From positions 7,398 to 36,642 of the forward strand of contig NW_003150784.1 in NCBI RefSeq assembly GCF_000003605.2: 29,245 nt of DNA, written 5' to 3'. Below the pieces are notes generated by a model. The model searched no databases. It saw nothing but the letters and a program-made list of their open reading frames with translations, and was not told where the DNA came from. Both the position numbers and the translations under genes were made by a program. This DNA comes from Saccoglossus kowalevskii. Lineage: Eukaryota; Hemichordata; Enteropneusta; Harrimaniidae. Each line of letters starts with the position of its first letter. The stretch's first letter is position 1. Shown here in pieces: positions 24,801-29,245 of this stretch.

Positions 24801-27572
24801 AAAGTTTCAAACTGCACAATTAGGCAACCAAAAAATTATATAAAAAAAAAAATTGAGCCTATACAGATGTTAATTAAATCTTTCCATGATCAGATGATAT
24901 TGAGGCCCAGAACATACAGATAGATAGATAGATAATATTTGGGTGGCTGGCTAAAATAGTGGTGAATCTGAAAACTGTATTTGCTCTATTATTAGCATAC
25001 ATGTATGCATTTACATTGTACAATGTATCTAAATGACAGAGGTGAGTCTATGACAAAATAAGTTATACTTCATGGATCCAGTATATACTTTTTAAACTTC
25101 AATTTTTGCTTATTTAGGTATAAATCATCAGAAAATCTCAATATTTTCAACAACAAAAAGTTTTAAATGCACTATGGTATAGTCATTACAGTTTCTTAAT
25201 GTTTGACCTGAAAAATTTTTATAGAACAAAGTTGATTTTATTTTTTAATGAATCCTTGTTCATAATAACTTTTAAAAGTCTAAGCAGTAAATTTATAAAG
25301 TTATTTATATTAAAGATACTCAATGTTGGCAGGCACACACTGTCTGTTCACTATAATAAAAAATATAATTTTGCACCATTCCTGAAAATGAGGTATAATT
25401 TATAATGATGATCAATATTTCCATACTCGTCTGACTTTAAATACCCCCTGTGCCAAGCCAAGCCCTACTGTTGGGGGATTAGATCGTCAAGCCATGAAAC
25501 CTGGTCTTTGAACATTGTTCTCCAAATAATTAGTGTCCATTTTGACTATCATGAATGGGCAGTGAACAGCTAATCTACAATTCCAGATGACCTGTTGACA
25601 GCCATAAAAGGTGTTAAATATTATTTTCATATTCAGTTTACCTTTAAAAAATTGTGAAGTAACTCATTTCTGCAAAAACGGTCAGGGAACATTGTTGCAG
25701 GTAAAATCGTGCATAAAACATCACAGCAGAAATAGCTTTAAATCAAGAGTTTGTGTACAATTAAACAAAAACATTCAACAACAAAGATAATGATGCAACT
25801 CTTGACTTGTTTCCCACAGATCCTGATAATTTTTATACCATAAATTCTGATGGTATGTAAATAATATTTTAACAAATTTCTGTTTCTTCATTGTAATGAC
25901 GACGCAACTCATTTCTCAATTTTGTGTTTTCAAAAAATTTCCATGTATCTCCCTATTTAAATCTGGTACATAGTTAACAAATGCTTGACTAAGCACCCAC
26001 CCTTTATAATACATGATTTTCAGAGCTTAGTACACTAAAGTCGAACCAGTATGGTATACTGAAGTTTTTAAGGGGGAGCGTAAAAAAAATAAAAGAATTA
26101 AGGTTTTTATCCTGCATCGATTTTGTTTGCGTTAAAATCCGAATAGATCCAAGCCAAGTTCATTCCAGAGCTCATTTAACATGGGATCATGAGGTAGTTC
26201 AACACTGCCAATTTTCAGTTCAAAGTCAAGATGCTGCACCCCTGTTGGATGCTTGAGAGTAGCAAATCATGCAGTGCCAAACCGTCTGAATTTATCAATT
26301 TTCACCATGAAGGGAGGTGTTCTACATCTAACACATACAAAGTAAGAACCATAATTAAATGTCCTGCTATTTATGTGTTTATCGTTATCGCTATGCTTAT
26401 TTTCAGGCAAATAATGATGTCATAAAATTTACAGTGGTACTGCCAATTTGCAAATATGATTCAGGATTCATTTTTGGGTCTCAGTCAATACATTATTGAA
26501 TTTTCCCAATTTATACGTCACTTTATTTATTTCACTGAGTCTCATGTAAGTCTATTTTGGTATAAATTGTTCAACAAATTGCGACAGATAAATGCTGCGG
26601 GTTAAAAATACTAACAACTATAGGGCATGTAACTAATGAATTGCGACATTTTTATGGATTATCCTCCTGTTACATCTATCTCTTAATGGATGTTCATGTT
26701 AATCATTACTGTAATCAGTGATCAGATTTTTAAAGATAACTTGTCCATTTTTTCACAGTTTGTCAAAATCACTAATTATGTGACACTTTGAAACAAAAAT
26801 GATTTATTAATCATAACATTTCCACATGGCATCATCTTGTTGAAATAAGTTTATTTCACTTGTTGAAATTAAGTTCATTGCTGCCAAAAAATATTTTACT
26901 GTCGCAAATTAATTATTGTATTATAGTACTGTGTGTGGGAACATAGGGGTGTTGAAATAAAGGTGTGTCGAAACATAGGGGTGTCCCCAATATAAAAACA
27001 ATTTTATTGTCTTAATGTATTATCAAATTGTTCATACACATTTTTTTTACCTTTTTTTTTTAACTTTTTCATTATCTTTGAGACGTCATCGCAGCAACTT
27101 CATAAGTCAGTGCTATGACTATAAATATTATTGCAGTTAAATATAAAATTGAATCATTTTCATTTAAAATTTAAAAAGAAAAAATGAAAGATAATTTATT
27201 TATGTTGCATAGTTTTAGCGACAATGGGACACCATTTGACCTCTATGTATCATTGACGATGAGCTAAAAACAGACGCTATACCAGTCAATCACAAAACAC
27301 GGTATCTACTCTATAAATTGAATGTACTGATATTGTATGATAGACTTTGCCCGTAATATTAATAATAACTGTCCCCGGGTCTGACTGGAGAAAAAAAGTT
27401 ATCGCCCTCACCTGAAAAACATCGGCAAGAGTTCAGGAATCTGTTTCAGTCTCAGGCTTCTGAGAGGTGCCCTCTTTTCCGCGAATACATGATCAAGTTT
27501 GATTCTCCAGCCAAACTCCGGTACGGTAGACGGGAAAGTGGAGTCCGCACAACTACATTCATCGTCTGCCAT
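9707..27572 (-). CDS. GBA2: GBA2, non-lysosomal glucosylceramidase (GH116), complete
   Basis: The enzyme hydrolyses glucosylceramide to glucose and ceramide at the cytosolic face of ER/Golgi membranes. Sixteen exons, in gene order: 27412-27572, 23540-23628, 21699-21814, 20007-20231, 18858-19109, 18378-18480, 17788-17941, 16545-16670, 15931-16097, 14958-15062, 14330-14434, 13545-13696, 12735-12841, 12150-12292, 10445-10752, 9707-9895. All have AG/GT borders and join without a frame break to 2502 nt (833 aa). The N-terminal domain (about 54-400) has [20 protein letters not shown] and FCLAWDMPR. The (alpha/alpha)6 catalytic domain has [16 protein letters not shown], whose Glu422 aligns with the family nucleophile. 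By spacing the acid/base Asp probably lies in VYRDYY (Asp567). [30 protein letters not shown] and [20 protein letters not shown] are also conserved. ATG 27572-27570 is preceded in frame by TAA at 27605-27603. It lacks the roughly 75-residue N-terminal extension of the human protein. Confidence 0.96.
9896..10444 (-). other. GBA2: GBA2 intron 15, no further feature
   Basis: Donor GTAAGA and acceptor ATTGTAG on the minus strand. AT-rich, with no repeat or conserved block noticed. Confidence 0.7.
10445..10752 (-). CDS. GBA2: GBA2 exon 15
   Basis: The largest GBA2 exon, 308 nt. It encodes [40 protein letters not shown] and [20 protein letters not shown]. The QSEEVW acidic residues lie in the region lining the GH116 active site. 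Borders are CATGGCAG and GAG|GTAAGA, ending in phase 0. Confidence 0.96.
11449..11945 (+). mobile_element. Decayed 5'-truncated non-LTR retrotransposon, antisense in GBA2 intron 14
   Basis: The frame from 11489 encodes the C-terminal zinc-binding region found after the reverse transcriptase in many non-LTR elements: [10 protein letters not shown], then [11 protein letters not shown] (C-x2-C, H, C pattern). An in-frame TAG at 11681-11683 interrupts it. The same frame then continues with [17 protein letters not shown] to TAA at 11789-11791. Upstream, NAFLTLK at about 11449 is in another frame, implying a frameshift. After the frame come a T-rich stretch and GATGCAATAAAATTTG with TTTGTTATTTATTT repeats, typical of an element 3' tail. 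It cannot be active. The exact 5' limit is not visible. Confidence 0.8.
12150..12292 (-). CDS. GBA2: GBA2 exon 14
   Basis: A 143-nt exon beginning in the codon for Ser, then [18 protein letters not shown], a strongly conserved GH116 helix. It ends KKLWNG at AATG|GTAAGA, phase 1. Confidence 0.95.
12566..12625. repeat. 22-bp tandem repeat in GBA2 intron 13
   Basis: Two identical 22-bp units (12566-12587, 12588-12609; each starts CTGGCAACCTGCCAACTGTC) and a partial third. The surrounding 150 bp is richer in GC than the rest of the intron (12293-12734), where I see nothing else. Confidence 0.85.
12735..12841 (-). CDS. GBA2: GBA2 exon 13
   Basis: A 107-nt exon encoding [20 protein letters not shown] and AWSVTGA. 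The DGDG...DQTYD block is a hallmark of GH116 and lines the catalytic pocket. Borders are TTTTAG and GCTAG|GTAAGT. Confidence 0.96.
12842..13544 (-). other. GBA2: GBA2 intron 12 with ATC/CAC-rich stretch
   Basis: Donor GTAAGT and acceptor TTTTAG. From about 12945 to 13090 it is an imperfect ATC/ACC trinucleotide-rich tract, repeated weakly at 13305-13355. The section 13085-13500 has more CpG than the neighbouring introns. I see no gene. Confidence 0.5.
13545..13696 (-). CDS. GBA2: GBA2 exon 12 (probable acid/base Asp)
   Basis: A 152-nt exon encoding [20 protein letters not shown] and [14 protein letters not shown]. It is almost identical to the vertebrate sequence as I recall it. By spacing from the nucleophile Glu, the Asp of VYRDYY is the likely acid/base residue. 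The exon ends in phase 0 at AAG|GTAAGT. Confidence 0.96.
13697..14329 (-). other. GBA2: GBA2 intron 11, no further feature
   Basis: AT-rich intron with donor GTAGGT and acceptor TTTCACAG. No repeat or conserved block noticed. Confidence 0.65.
14330..14434 (-). CDS. GBA2: GBA2 exon 11
   Basis: A 105-nt exon. The first part ([20 protein letters not shown]) is variable. The end, [11 protein letters not shown], is the conserved GH116 segment. Phase 1 at both ends, CCAG|GTAGGT. Confidence 0.94.
14435..14957 (-). other. GBA2: GBA2 intron 10, no further feature
   Basis: Very AT-rich. It contains one TACATGTA (14609-14616). No gene or clear element seen. Confidence 0.65.
14958..15062 (-). CDS. GBA2: GBA2 exon 10
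   Basis: A 105-nt exon encoding [20 protein letters not shown] then [14 protein letters not shown], among the most conserved parts of GH116. Borders are TTCTTAG and ATAG|GTTTGT. Confidence 0.96.
   Translation of the reverse strand, partial: VMSTECLTLTMSIFMPHLLLSCCGHNYNFHCSMI
15279..15391. repeat. 15-bp phased array of octamer motifs (ATGCAAAT) in GBA2 intron 9
   Basis: ATGCAAAT starts at 15309, 15324, 15339 and 15354. Variants ATGCAAGT at 15369 and GTGCAAAT at 15384 follow. The steps are exactly 15 bp. Another perfect copy at 15279 lies 30 bp upstream, still in phase. The unit is roughly ATGCAAATTAGCACA. ATGCAAAT is the canonical POU-domain (Oct) site. Whether the array binds protein or is only a short tandem repeat cannot be told here. 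Confidence 0.85.
15398..15607. mobile_element. MITE-like element A, TA-flanked, with strong internal hairpin
   Basis: It begins TACTGTAAAGGGATTAATTA and ends AAATTAGTCATTTTACAGTA, whose complement is TACTGTAAAATGACTAATTT. The terminal inverted repeats are therefore clear, and edge TA dinucleotides fit a mariner-type target site. Inside, 15417-15435 and 15465-15483 are a perfect 19-bp inverted repeat (ATTCACTGGGTTTTAATTT). It has no coding capacity. Confidence 0.75.
15931..16097 (-). CDS. GBA2: GBA2 exon 9 (catalytic nucleophile)
   Basis: A 167-nt exon. [20 protein letters not shown] includes the Glu (residue 422) aligned with the GH116 nucleophile, followed by GGTIWIE and YGKFAYLEG. Borders are TTGACAG and GAAG|GTACAT. 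The donor merges into a TACATGTA palindrome. Confidence 0.97.
16156..16181. repeat. (GA)n microsatellite in GBA2 intron 8
   Basis: About 13 uninterrupted GA units, then AAAGAAAG. The rest of intron 8 (16098-16544) shows nothing I recognise. Confidence 0.95.
16545..16670 (-). CDS. GBA2: GBA2 exon 8
   Basis: A 126-nt exon encoding [20 protein letters not shown] and [16 protein letters not shown], matching the linker into the catalytic domain. Borders are TTGTAG and GA|GTGAGT, phase 2. Confidence 0.95.
16671..17787 (-). other. GBA2: GBA2 intron 7, no further feature
   Basis: 1.1 kb of AT-rich sequence with donor GTAATC and acceptor CTTGTAG. It contains one TACATGTA at 17713. No gene or clear repeat found. 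Confidence 0.6.
17788..17941 (-). CDS. GBA2: GBA2 exon 7
   Basis: A 154-nt exon encoding [20 protein letters not shown] and [14 protein letters not shown]. The C-terminal part is a GH116 N-domain signature. The donor is AACAG|GTAATC, phase 2. Confidence 0.94.
17942..18377 (-). other. GBA2: GBA2 intron 6, no further feature
   Basis: AT-rich, donor GTAGGC, acceptor AATGCAG. Nothing recognised. Confidence 0.6.
18378..18480 (-). CDS. GBA2: GBA2 exon 6
   Basis: A 103-nt exon encoding [20 protein letters not shown] then [12 protein letters not shown], which aligns with the TAFDP...WQDL segment of GBA2. Acceptor GTTTACAG. Confidence 0.92.
18481..18857 (-). other. GBA2: GBA2 intron 5, no further feature
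   Basis: Starts with donor GTGAAG and ends with GTTTACAG. No repeat or coding signal seen. Confidence 0.6.
18858..19109 (-). CDS. GBA2: GBA2 exon 5
   Basis: A 252-nt exon encoding [33 protein letters not shown] and GGRWNKPF, typical GBA2 N-domain. I chose the end AAT|GTGAAG because it alone keeps exon 6 in frame. A better-looking donor (GTAAGG) 23 nt upstream would shift the frame. Confidence 0.88.
19133..19311. mobile_element. MITE-like element B in GBA2 intron 4
   Basis: Starts TAATGTAAAATACTTTATTT and ends AATATTTCACAGTA. Its middle (TTCAGTGAAAATAAAATCCA, GCGAATATAC, CCTATATTTTACATTCAACT) is nearly the same as in the element at 23196-23407. It has an internal perfect hairpin with 13-bp arms 19157-19169/19177-19189 (TATTTTCACTGAA) and a 7-nt loop. 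Confidence 0.75.
20007..20231 (-). CDS. GBA2: GBA2 exon 4
   Basis: A 225-nt exon, exactly 75 codons: [45 protein letters not shown] and [15 protein letters not shown]. It closely matches human GBA2. Phase 0 at both ends, borders CTCAACAG and AAG|GTAAAG. Confidence 0.96.
20232..21698 (-). other. GBA2: GBA2 intron 3, with AGGTCA cluster
   Basis: 1.47 kb. Near its acceptor end, TGAGGTCAC repeats three times (AGGTCA at 20325, 20343 and 20378), the first two within TCTGATGAGGTCAC duplicates. TTTGACCTTTT near 20438-20448 (complement AGGTCAAAGG) adds another half-site. Palindrome TACTGTACAGTA is near 20670. No gene seen. Confidence 0.5.
21699..21814 (-). CDS. GBA2: GBA2 exon 3
   Basis: A 116-nt exon encoding [20 protein letters not shown] then [19 protein letters not shown]. 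The glycine-rich PLGGIGCG block is the most recognisable N-domain motif. The donor is CAG|GTTTGT. Confidence 0.96.
22150..22550. other. CpG-rich island in GBA2 intron 2, origin unknown
   Basis: By eye about 25 CpG occur in some 350 bp (for example GCGGCCGTAC, ACGAGCGAAG, ACGCCGCAACG), while the flanks have almost none. A plus-strand ATG frame runs 22173-22333, and another frame stays open 22334-22546. Both read rather like protein ([32 protein letters not shown]) but I cannot assign a family. It may be a recent insertion, a retrocopied fragment or a regulatory island. Confidence 0.5.
23196..23407. mobile_element. MITE-like element C in GBA2 intron 2
   Basis: It starts TACTGTAAAATGTTTTTATT and ends AATAAAGTATTTTACAGTA: inverted ends with edge TA. 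It shares long internal blocks with element B (GATTCAGTGAAAATAAAATC, CCTATATTTTACATTCAACT, AAGTCTTTTCAGCAAAAA). 212 bp, no coding capacity. Confidence 0.8.
23540..23628 (-). CDS. GBA2: GBA2 exon 2
   Basis: An 89-nt exon encoding [20 protein letters not shown] then [10 protein letters not shown], leading into the PLGGIG motif. Borders are TTATGTAG and TATG|GTAACT. Confidence 0.92.
23629..27411 (-). other. GBA2: GBA2 intron 1 (3.8 kb)
   Basis: The largest intron. It contains the coding-like relic at 26132-26323, a G-run near 24314-24326, (GATA)n near 24919-24934 and a duplicated GGAACATAGGGGTG/CGAAACATAGGGGTG near 26938-26986. The remainder is AT-rich with no recognised element. First introns often hold enhancers, but I see no specific one. 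Confidence 0.5.
26132..26323 (-). pseudogene. Unassigned coding-like relic in GBA2 intron 1
   Basis: One minus-strand frame of 64 codons reads [18 protein letters not shown], then TGA at 26269-26267. It continues [20 protein letters not shown] and [24 protein letters not shown] up to TAA at 26134-26132. The regular hydrophobic pattern and natural C-terminus suggest a real protein end broken by one stop. It could be a retrocopy or a transposon-encoded protein. I do not recognise the family. Confidence 0.35.
27412..27572 (-). CDS. GBA2: GBA2 exon 1 (start codon)
   Basis: ATG at 27572-27570 opens [20 protein letters not shown], then [24 protein letters not shown] and H.F.EKR match the start of the conserved part of GBA2. 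The donor is TTCAG|GTGAGG. This ATG is the first after an in-frame stop at 27605-27603. Confidence 0.9.
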
Positions 27573-27631
27573 GGTCTGATGTTGTTGTGTGGCGTCACCG
27601 ATTTATGTGCTGCTGTATTCGTAGGTTATGA

Positions 27632-27639
27632 TGACGTCA
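27632..27639. promoter_or_regulatory. Perfect CRE palindrome TGACGTCA
   Basis: A full cAMP-response element (CREB/ATF consensus) 60 bp upstream of the GBA2 ATG, in context GATGACGTCATC. The match is exact; its use is inferred from position. Confidence 0.6.
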
Positions 27640-27870
27640 TCGATGTATGAATATGTATTTGAAATAGTTGAGTTGTGTCGGTGCGTAGTGTACGGGCTTT
27701 TTACCCAGTTTTCCAGTCAGAAATATCTTTGTGTTGGAAACGTTTAGTAGATATGTTCAGAATAAGCAAGTGTGTTTAAGAAAAAAGAAGAATTTCCTGG
27801 GAGTAGTTACGGTAGCTGTATGCTGTATGCAATTTCAACAAATACATTTTTGTTTTGTTTTGTTTTGTGA

Positions 27871-27880
27871 ACCGGAAGTG
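27871..27880 (+). promoter_or_regulatory. ETS/GABP-type site ACCGGAAGTG
   Basis: An exact match to the ETS-family (GABPA/ELK) consensus, 77 bp before the RGP1 ATG. GABP sites are known to be enriched in vertebrate bidirectional promoters. Confidence 0.6.
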
Positions 27881-27956
27881 AAAAGGATAACGTTTGTGCC
27901 ACGGAGACTGTACTTTTGTACACATTTCAAGCCGCTGGCTCTGGTCTGAATTCAAT

Positions 27957-28066
27957 ATGATAGAAGTTATTGCAAACATTGTTCGAGGGTCTGTATTTCT
28001 AGCCGGTGAGACATTAGAATGTACCGTTACGTTCAGCAATCCTGTCTGCGATAATGTCAGTACGAG
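27957..28066 (+). CDS. RGP1: RGP1 exon 1 (start codon)
   Basis: 110 nt from ATG 27957-27959 to ACGAG|GTATGT. No in-frame ATG lies in the 60 bp upstream, and family conservation begins exactly at this Met. Confidence 0.95.
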
Positions 28067-28833
28067 GTATGTATAATCACAGTCCCTCTATCTAGATGGA
28101 CTGTGATATAATGTACTAATAGTAATACTTTTGTACATTGTTATTCTTCTGTATTAATAATATAATAATACATAACAAAATTTATTGTTGAGTGGGTCCT
28201 AATCAGTTTGGTTATGACCTTGATTTAGTTATTGTTTTGACAGAAATCAACATCATTGTGGATATTTTTATTTTATTATTTATAATGATATAAAATTTGA
28301 ATATGTGTTGGACAGTTTCACAATAAAAGATTTTTCTTATATAGCCAGTTTGGTACATGAATCTGAGGCCGCTGGGAAAGAGTTACTTAAGCACCTCCCC
28401 ACCCCTAATCTCATGCAACCCTAACCCTATCTGTACGTAACCCGAACAAGCCCCAAATTTAATTGTATATTCTTCTCCAGATAACTATACTTGTCCTGAA
28501 GAGGGACATGTACAATTTAACTGGGGGTGAGGCACTGGAATATCAGGGTTATATGATTAGAGTCATGGGTGAGGAAACTCTTACCCTACATTATGGTTGC
28601 CAATGACTAGGCAAGAGCGGTCAAAATACCACCCATGCAAAAATGTCTATATTATCATTAGATTATTCATCTTGATTATTTTTTTGTATTTCTCAGCAAG
28701 CCTGATACGTTGACCTGGGCCAGTGCACAGCTTAGTTGTCAATGCAATGTGAGTGAGAGTCGAGTCATTCAACCACCAAGAAGAACTGATCTCTCACAGT
28801 CTGGAAATACAACTAGCTTCGTACCAGCTAGAG
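27957..28833 (+). CDS. RGP1: RGP1, RAB6 exchange-factor subunit, 5' part
   Basis: RGP1 pairs with RIC1 to form the nucleotide-exchange factor for RAB6 (Ypt6 in yeast), needed for endosome-to-Golgi recycling. Two coding exons are visible, 27957-28066 and 28697-28833, joined in phase 2. They give 82 codons plus one base. The start MIEVIANIVRGSVFLAGETL is nearly the same as human RGP1 as I recall it (MIEV, RG.VFLAGE.LEC.VT..NP). The second exon keeps LTWASAQLSCQCNVSESRV. The arrestin-like fold begins here. The remaining exons lie beyond the window. It is transcribed away from GBA2. Confidence 0.95.
28067..28696 (+). other. RGP1: RGP1 intron 1, with hairpin next to the donor
   Basis: Donor GTATGT, acceptor TTTCTCAG. 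At 28076-28107 a perfect 10-bp inverted repeat (ATCACAGTCC / GGACTGTGAT) with a 12-nt loop begins 9 nt after the splice site. I see nothing else. Confidence 0.7.
28697..28833 (+). CDS. RGP1: RGP1 exon 2
   Basis: 137 nt encoding SKPDTLTWASAQLSCQCNVS then ESRVIQPPRRTDLS and NTTSFVPARG. WASAQ and SESRV are diagnostic of RGP1. Ends in phase 1 at AGAG|GTAGGT. Confidence 0.93.
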
Positions 28834-29245
28834 GTAGGTGCTGGTCATAGGTCATTTACTATTTGGCACGGATCTAGAAGCCGTACCTACACACGAATTG
28901 GTGACGTCACAAAATACATGACCTTCAATCGGGGTCGTTTCCTCGGTATATACGAATTGGTATATACAAATTACAATAAAGATACTTAAGACATTACACA
29001 TAAGGTAAAACAAATCATGTGACAATATAATGATAATAACGGTAATAAATCCTAGCTTAACAGTTGAACAGAACGATCATATAGTCAGTCGGGTGACGCC
29101 GAGGGTCATGCACTTGTTGCAAAATGGCCGTGTGGTTGAAACTGGGTCATGGCGTGACGGGCGAGGAAGACATCATTAAACACTCTCAAATCACAATAAA
29201 ACAGGAAGTGGTTGCATATTACGGCGTAGCCAACATGGGAAATAA
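28834..29245 (+). other. RGP1: RGP1 intron 2 (5' part), CpG-rich
   Basis: No next RGP1 exon is recognisable. It holds a second TGACGTCA (28902-28909), a 14-bp near-duplicate (GGTATATACGAATT, GGTATATACAAATT, 28945-28972) and a CpG-rich end (29085-29245). Two overlapping open frames there have no recognised homology. Confidence 0.5.

Larger units (their letters stand above)
27573..27956. promoter_or_regulatory. GBA2-RGP1 bidirectional promoter region
   Basis: The 384 bp between the two divergent ATG codons must hold both 5' UTRs and start sites. It is richer in CpG than the introns and has no well-placed TATA box. It contains a CRE (27632-27639), an ETS site (27871-27880) and a (TTTTG)n tract near 27848-27868. 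Confidence 0.8.

Noticed and set aside
24919-24934. (GATA)n as a GATA-factor cluster
   Set aside because: Only four units; an ordinary microsatellite.
27894-27956. In-frame upstream extension of RGP1
   Set aside because: It has no ATG, and family similarity starts exactly at the Met at 27957.
27776-28039. 87-aa minus-strand ORF across the RGP1 start
   Set aside because: Antisense of RGP1 exon 1 and its promoter; RGP1 conservation explains the openness.

Overview
This is nuclear DNA from an intron-rich invertebrate animal. All three genes found are metazoan. They are split by GT-AG introns, the DNA is AT-rich, and it carries two large minisatellites, several short terminal-inverted-repeat elements and a decayed non-LTR retrotransposon. 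The palindrome TACATGTA occurs 13 times, where I expect about one by chance. Together with the repeat types this suggests a lophotrochozoan, perhaps a mollusc, but that placement is inference.

Layout: (1) 621-3574, plus strand: the last five coding exons of PTPN9/PTP-MEG2, a CRAL-TRIO tyrosine phosphatase whose 5' part lies before the window. A 36-bp minisatellite (about 1206-1925) starts on the 3' edge of the first visible exon and fills the next intron. (2) 3575-9643: a 6-kb convergent intergenic region with a 48-bp minisatellite (4764-5772), a 151-bp-offset duplication and a TA-flanked pogo/Tigger-like element (8971-9387). (3) 9707-27572, minus strand: a complete 16-exon GBA2 gene (non-lysosomal glucosylceramidase, GH116). 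Its coding sequence joins to 2502 nt (833 aa) with every exon phase consistent. Its introns hold three MITE-like elements, a 15-bp array of octamer (ATGCAAAT) motifs, an antisense non-LTR relic, a CpG-rich island and an unassigned coding-like relic. (4) 27573-27956: a 384-bp CpG-rich divergent promoter with a perfect CRE and a perfect ETS site. (5) 27957 to beyond the end, plus strand: the first two coding exons of RGP1, a subunit of the RIC1-RGP1 exchange factor for RAB6.

PTPN9 (vesicle fusion), GBA2 (cytosolic-face glucosylceramide hydrolysis at ER/Golgi) and RGP1 (endosome-to-Golgi transport) all act on the secretory/endomembrane system, but nothing in the sequence shows that they form one pathway. 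The strongest observation is the head-to-head GBA2-RGP1 pair, which as I recall is also the human arrangement on chromosome 9p13. I see no prokaryotic feature, CRISPR array, tRNA or rRNA. I did not find a clearly new biological system. The best candidates for something undescribed are the exon-seeded minisatellite with repeated splice-donor motifs, the phased octamer array, and the unassigned coding-like stretches in GBA2 introns 1 and 2.
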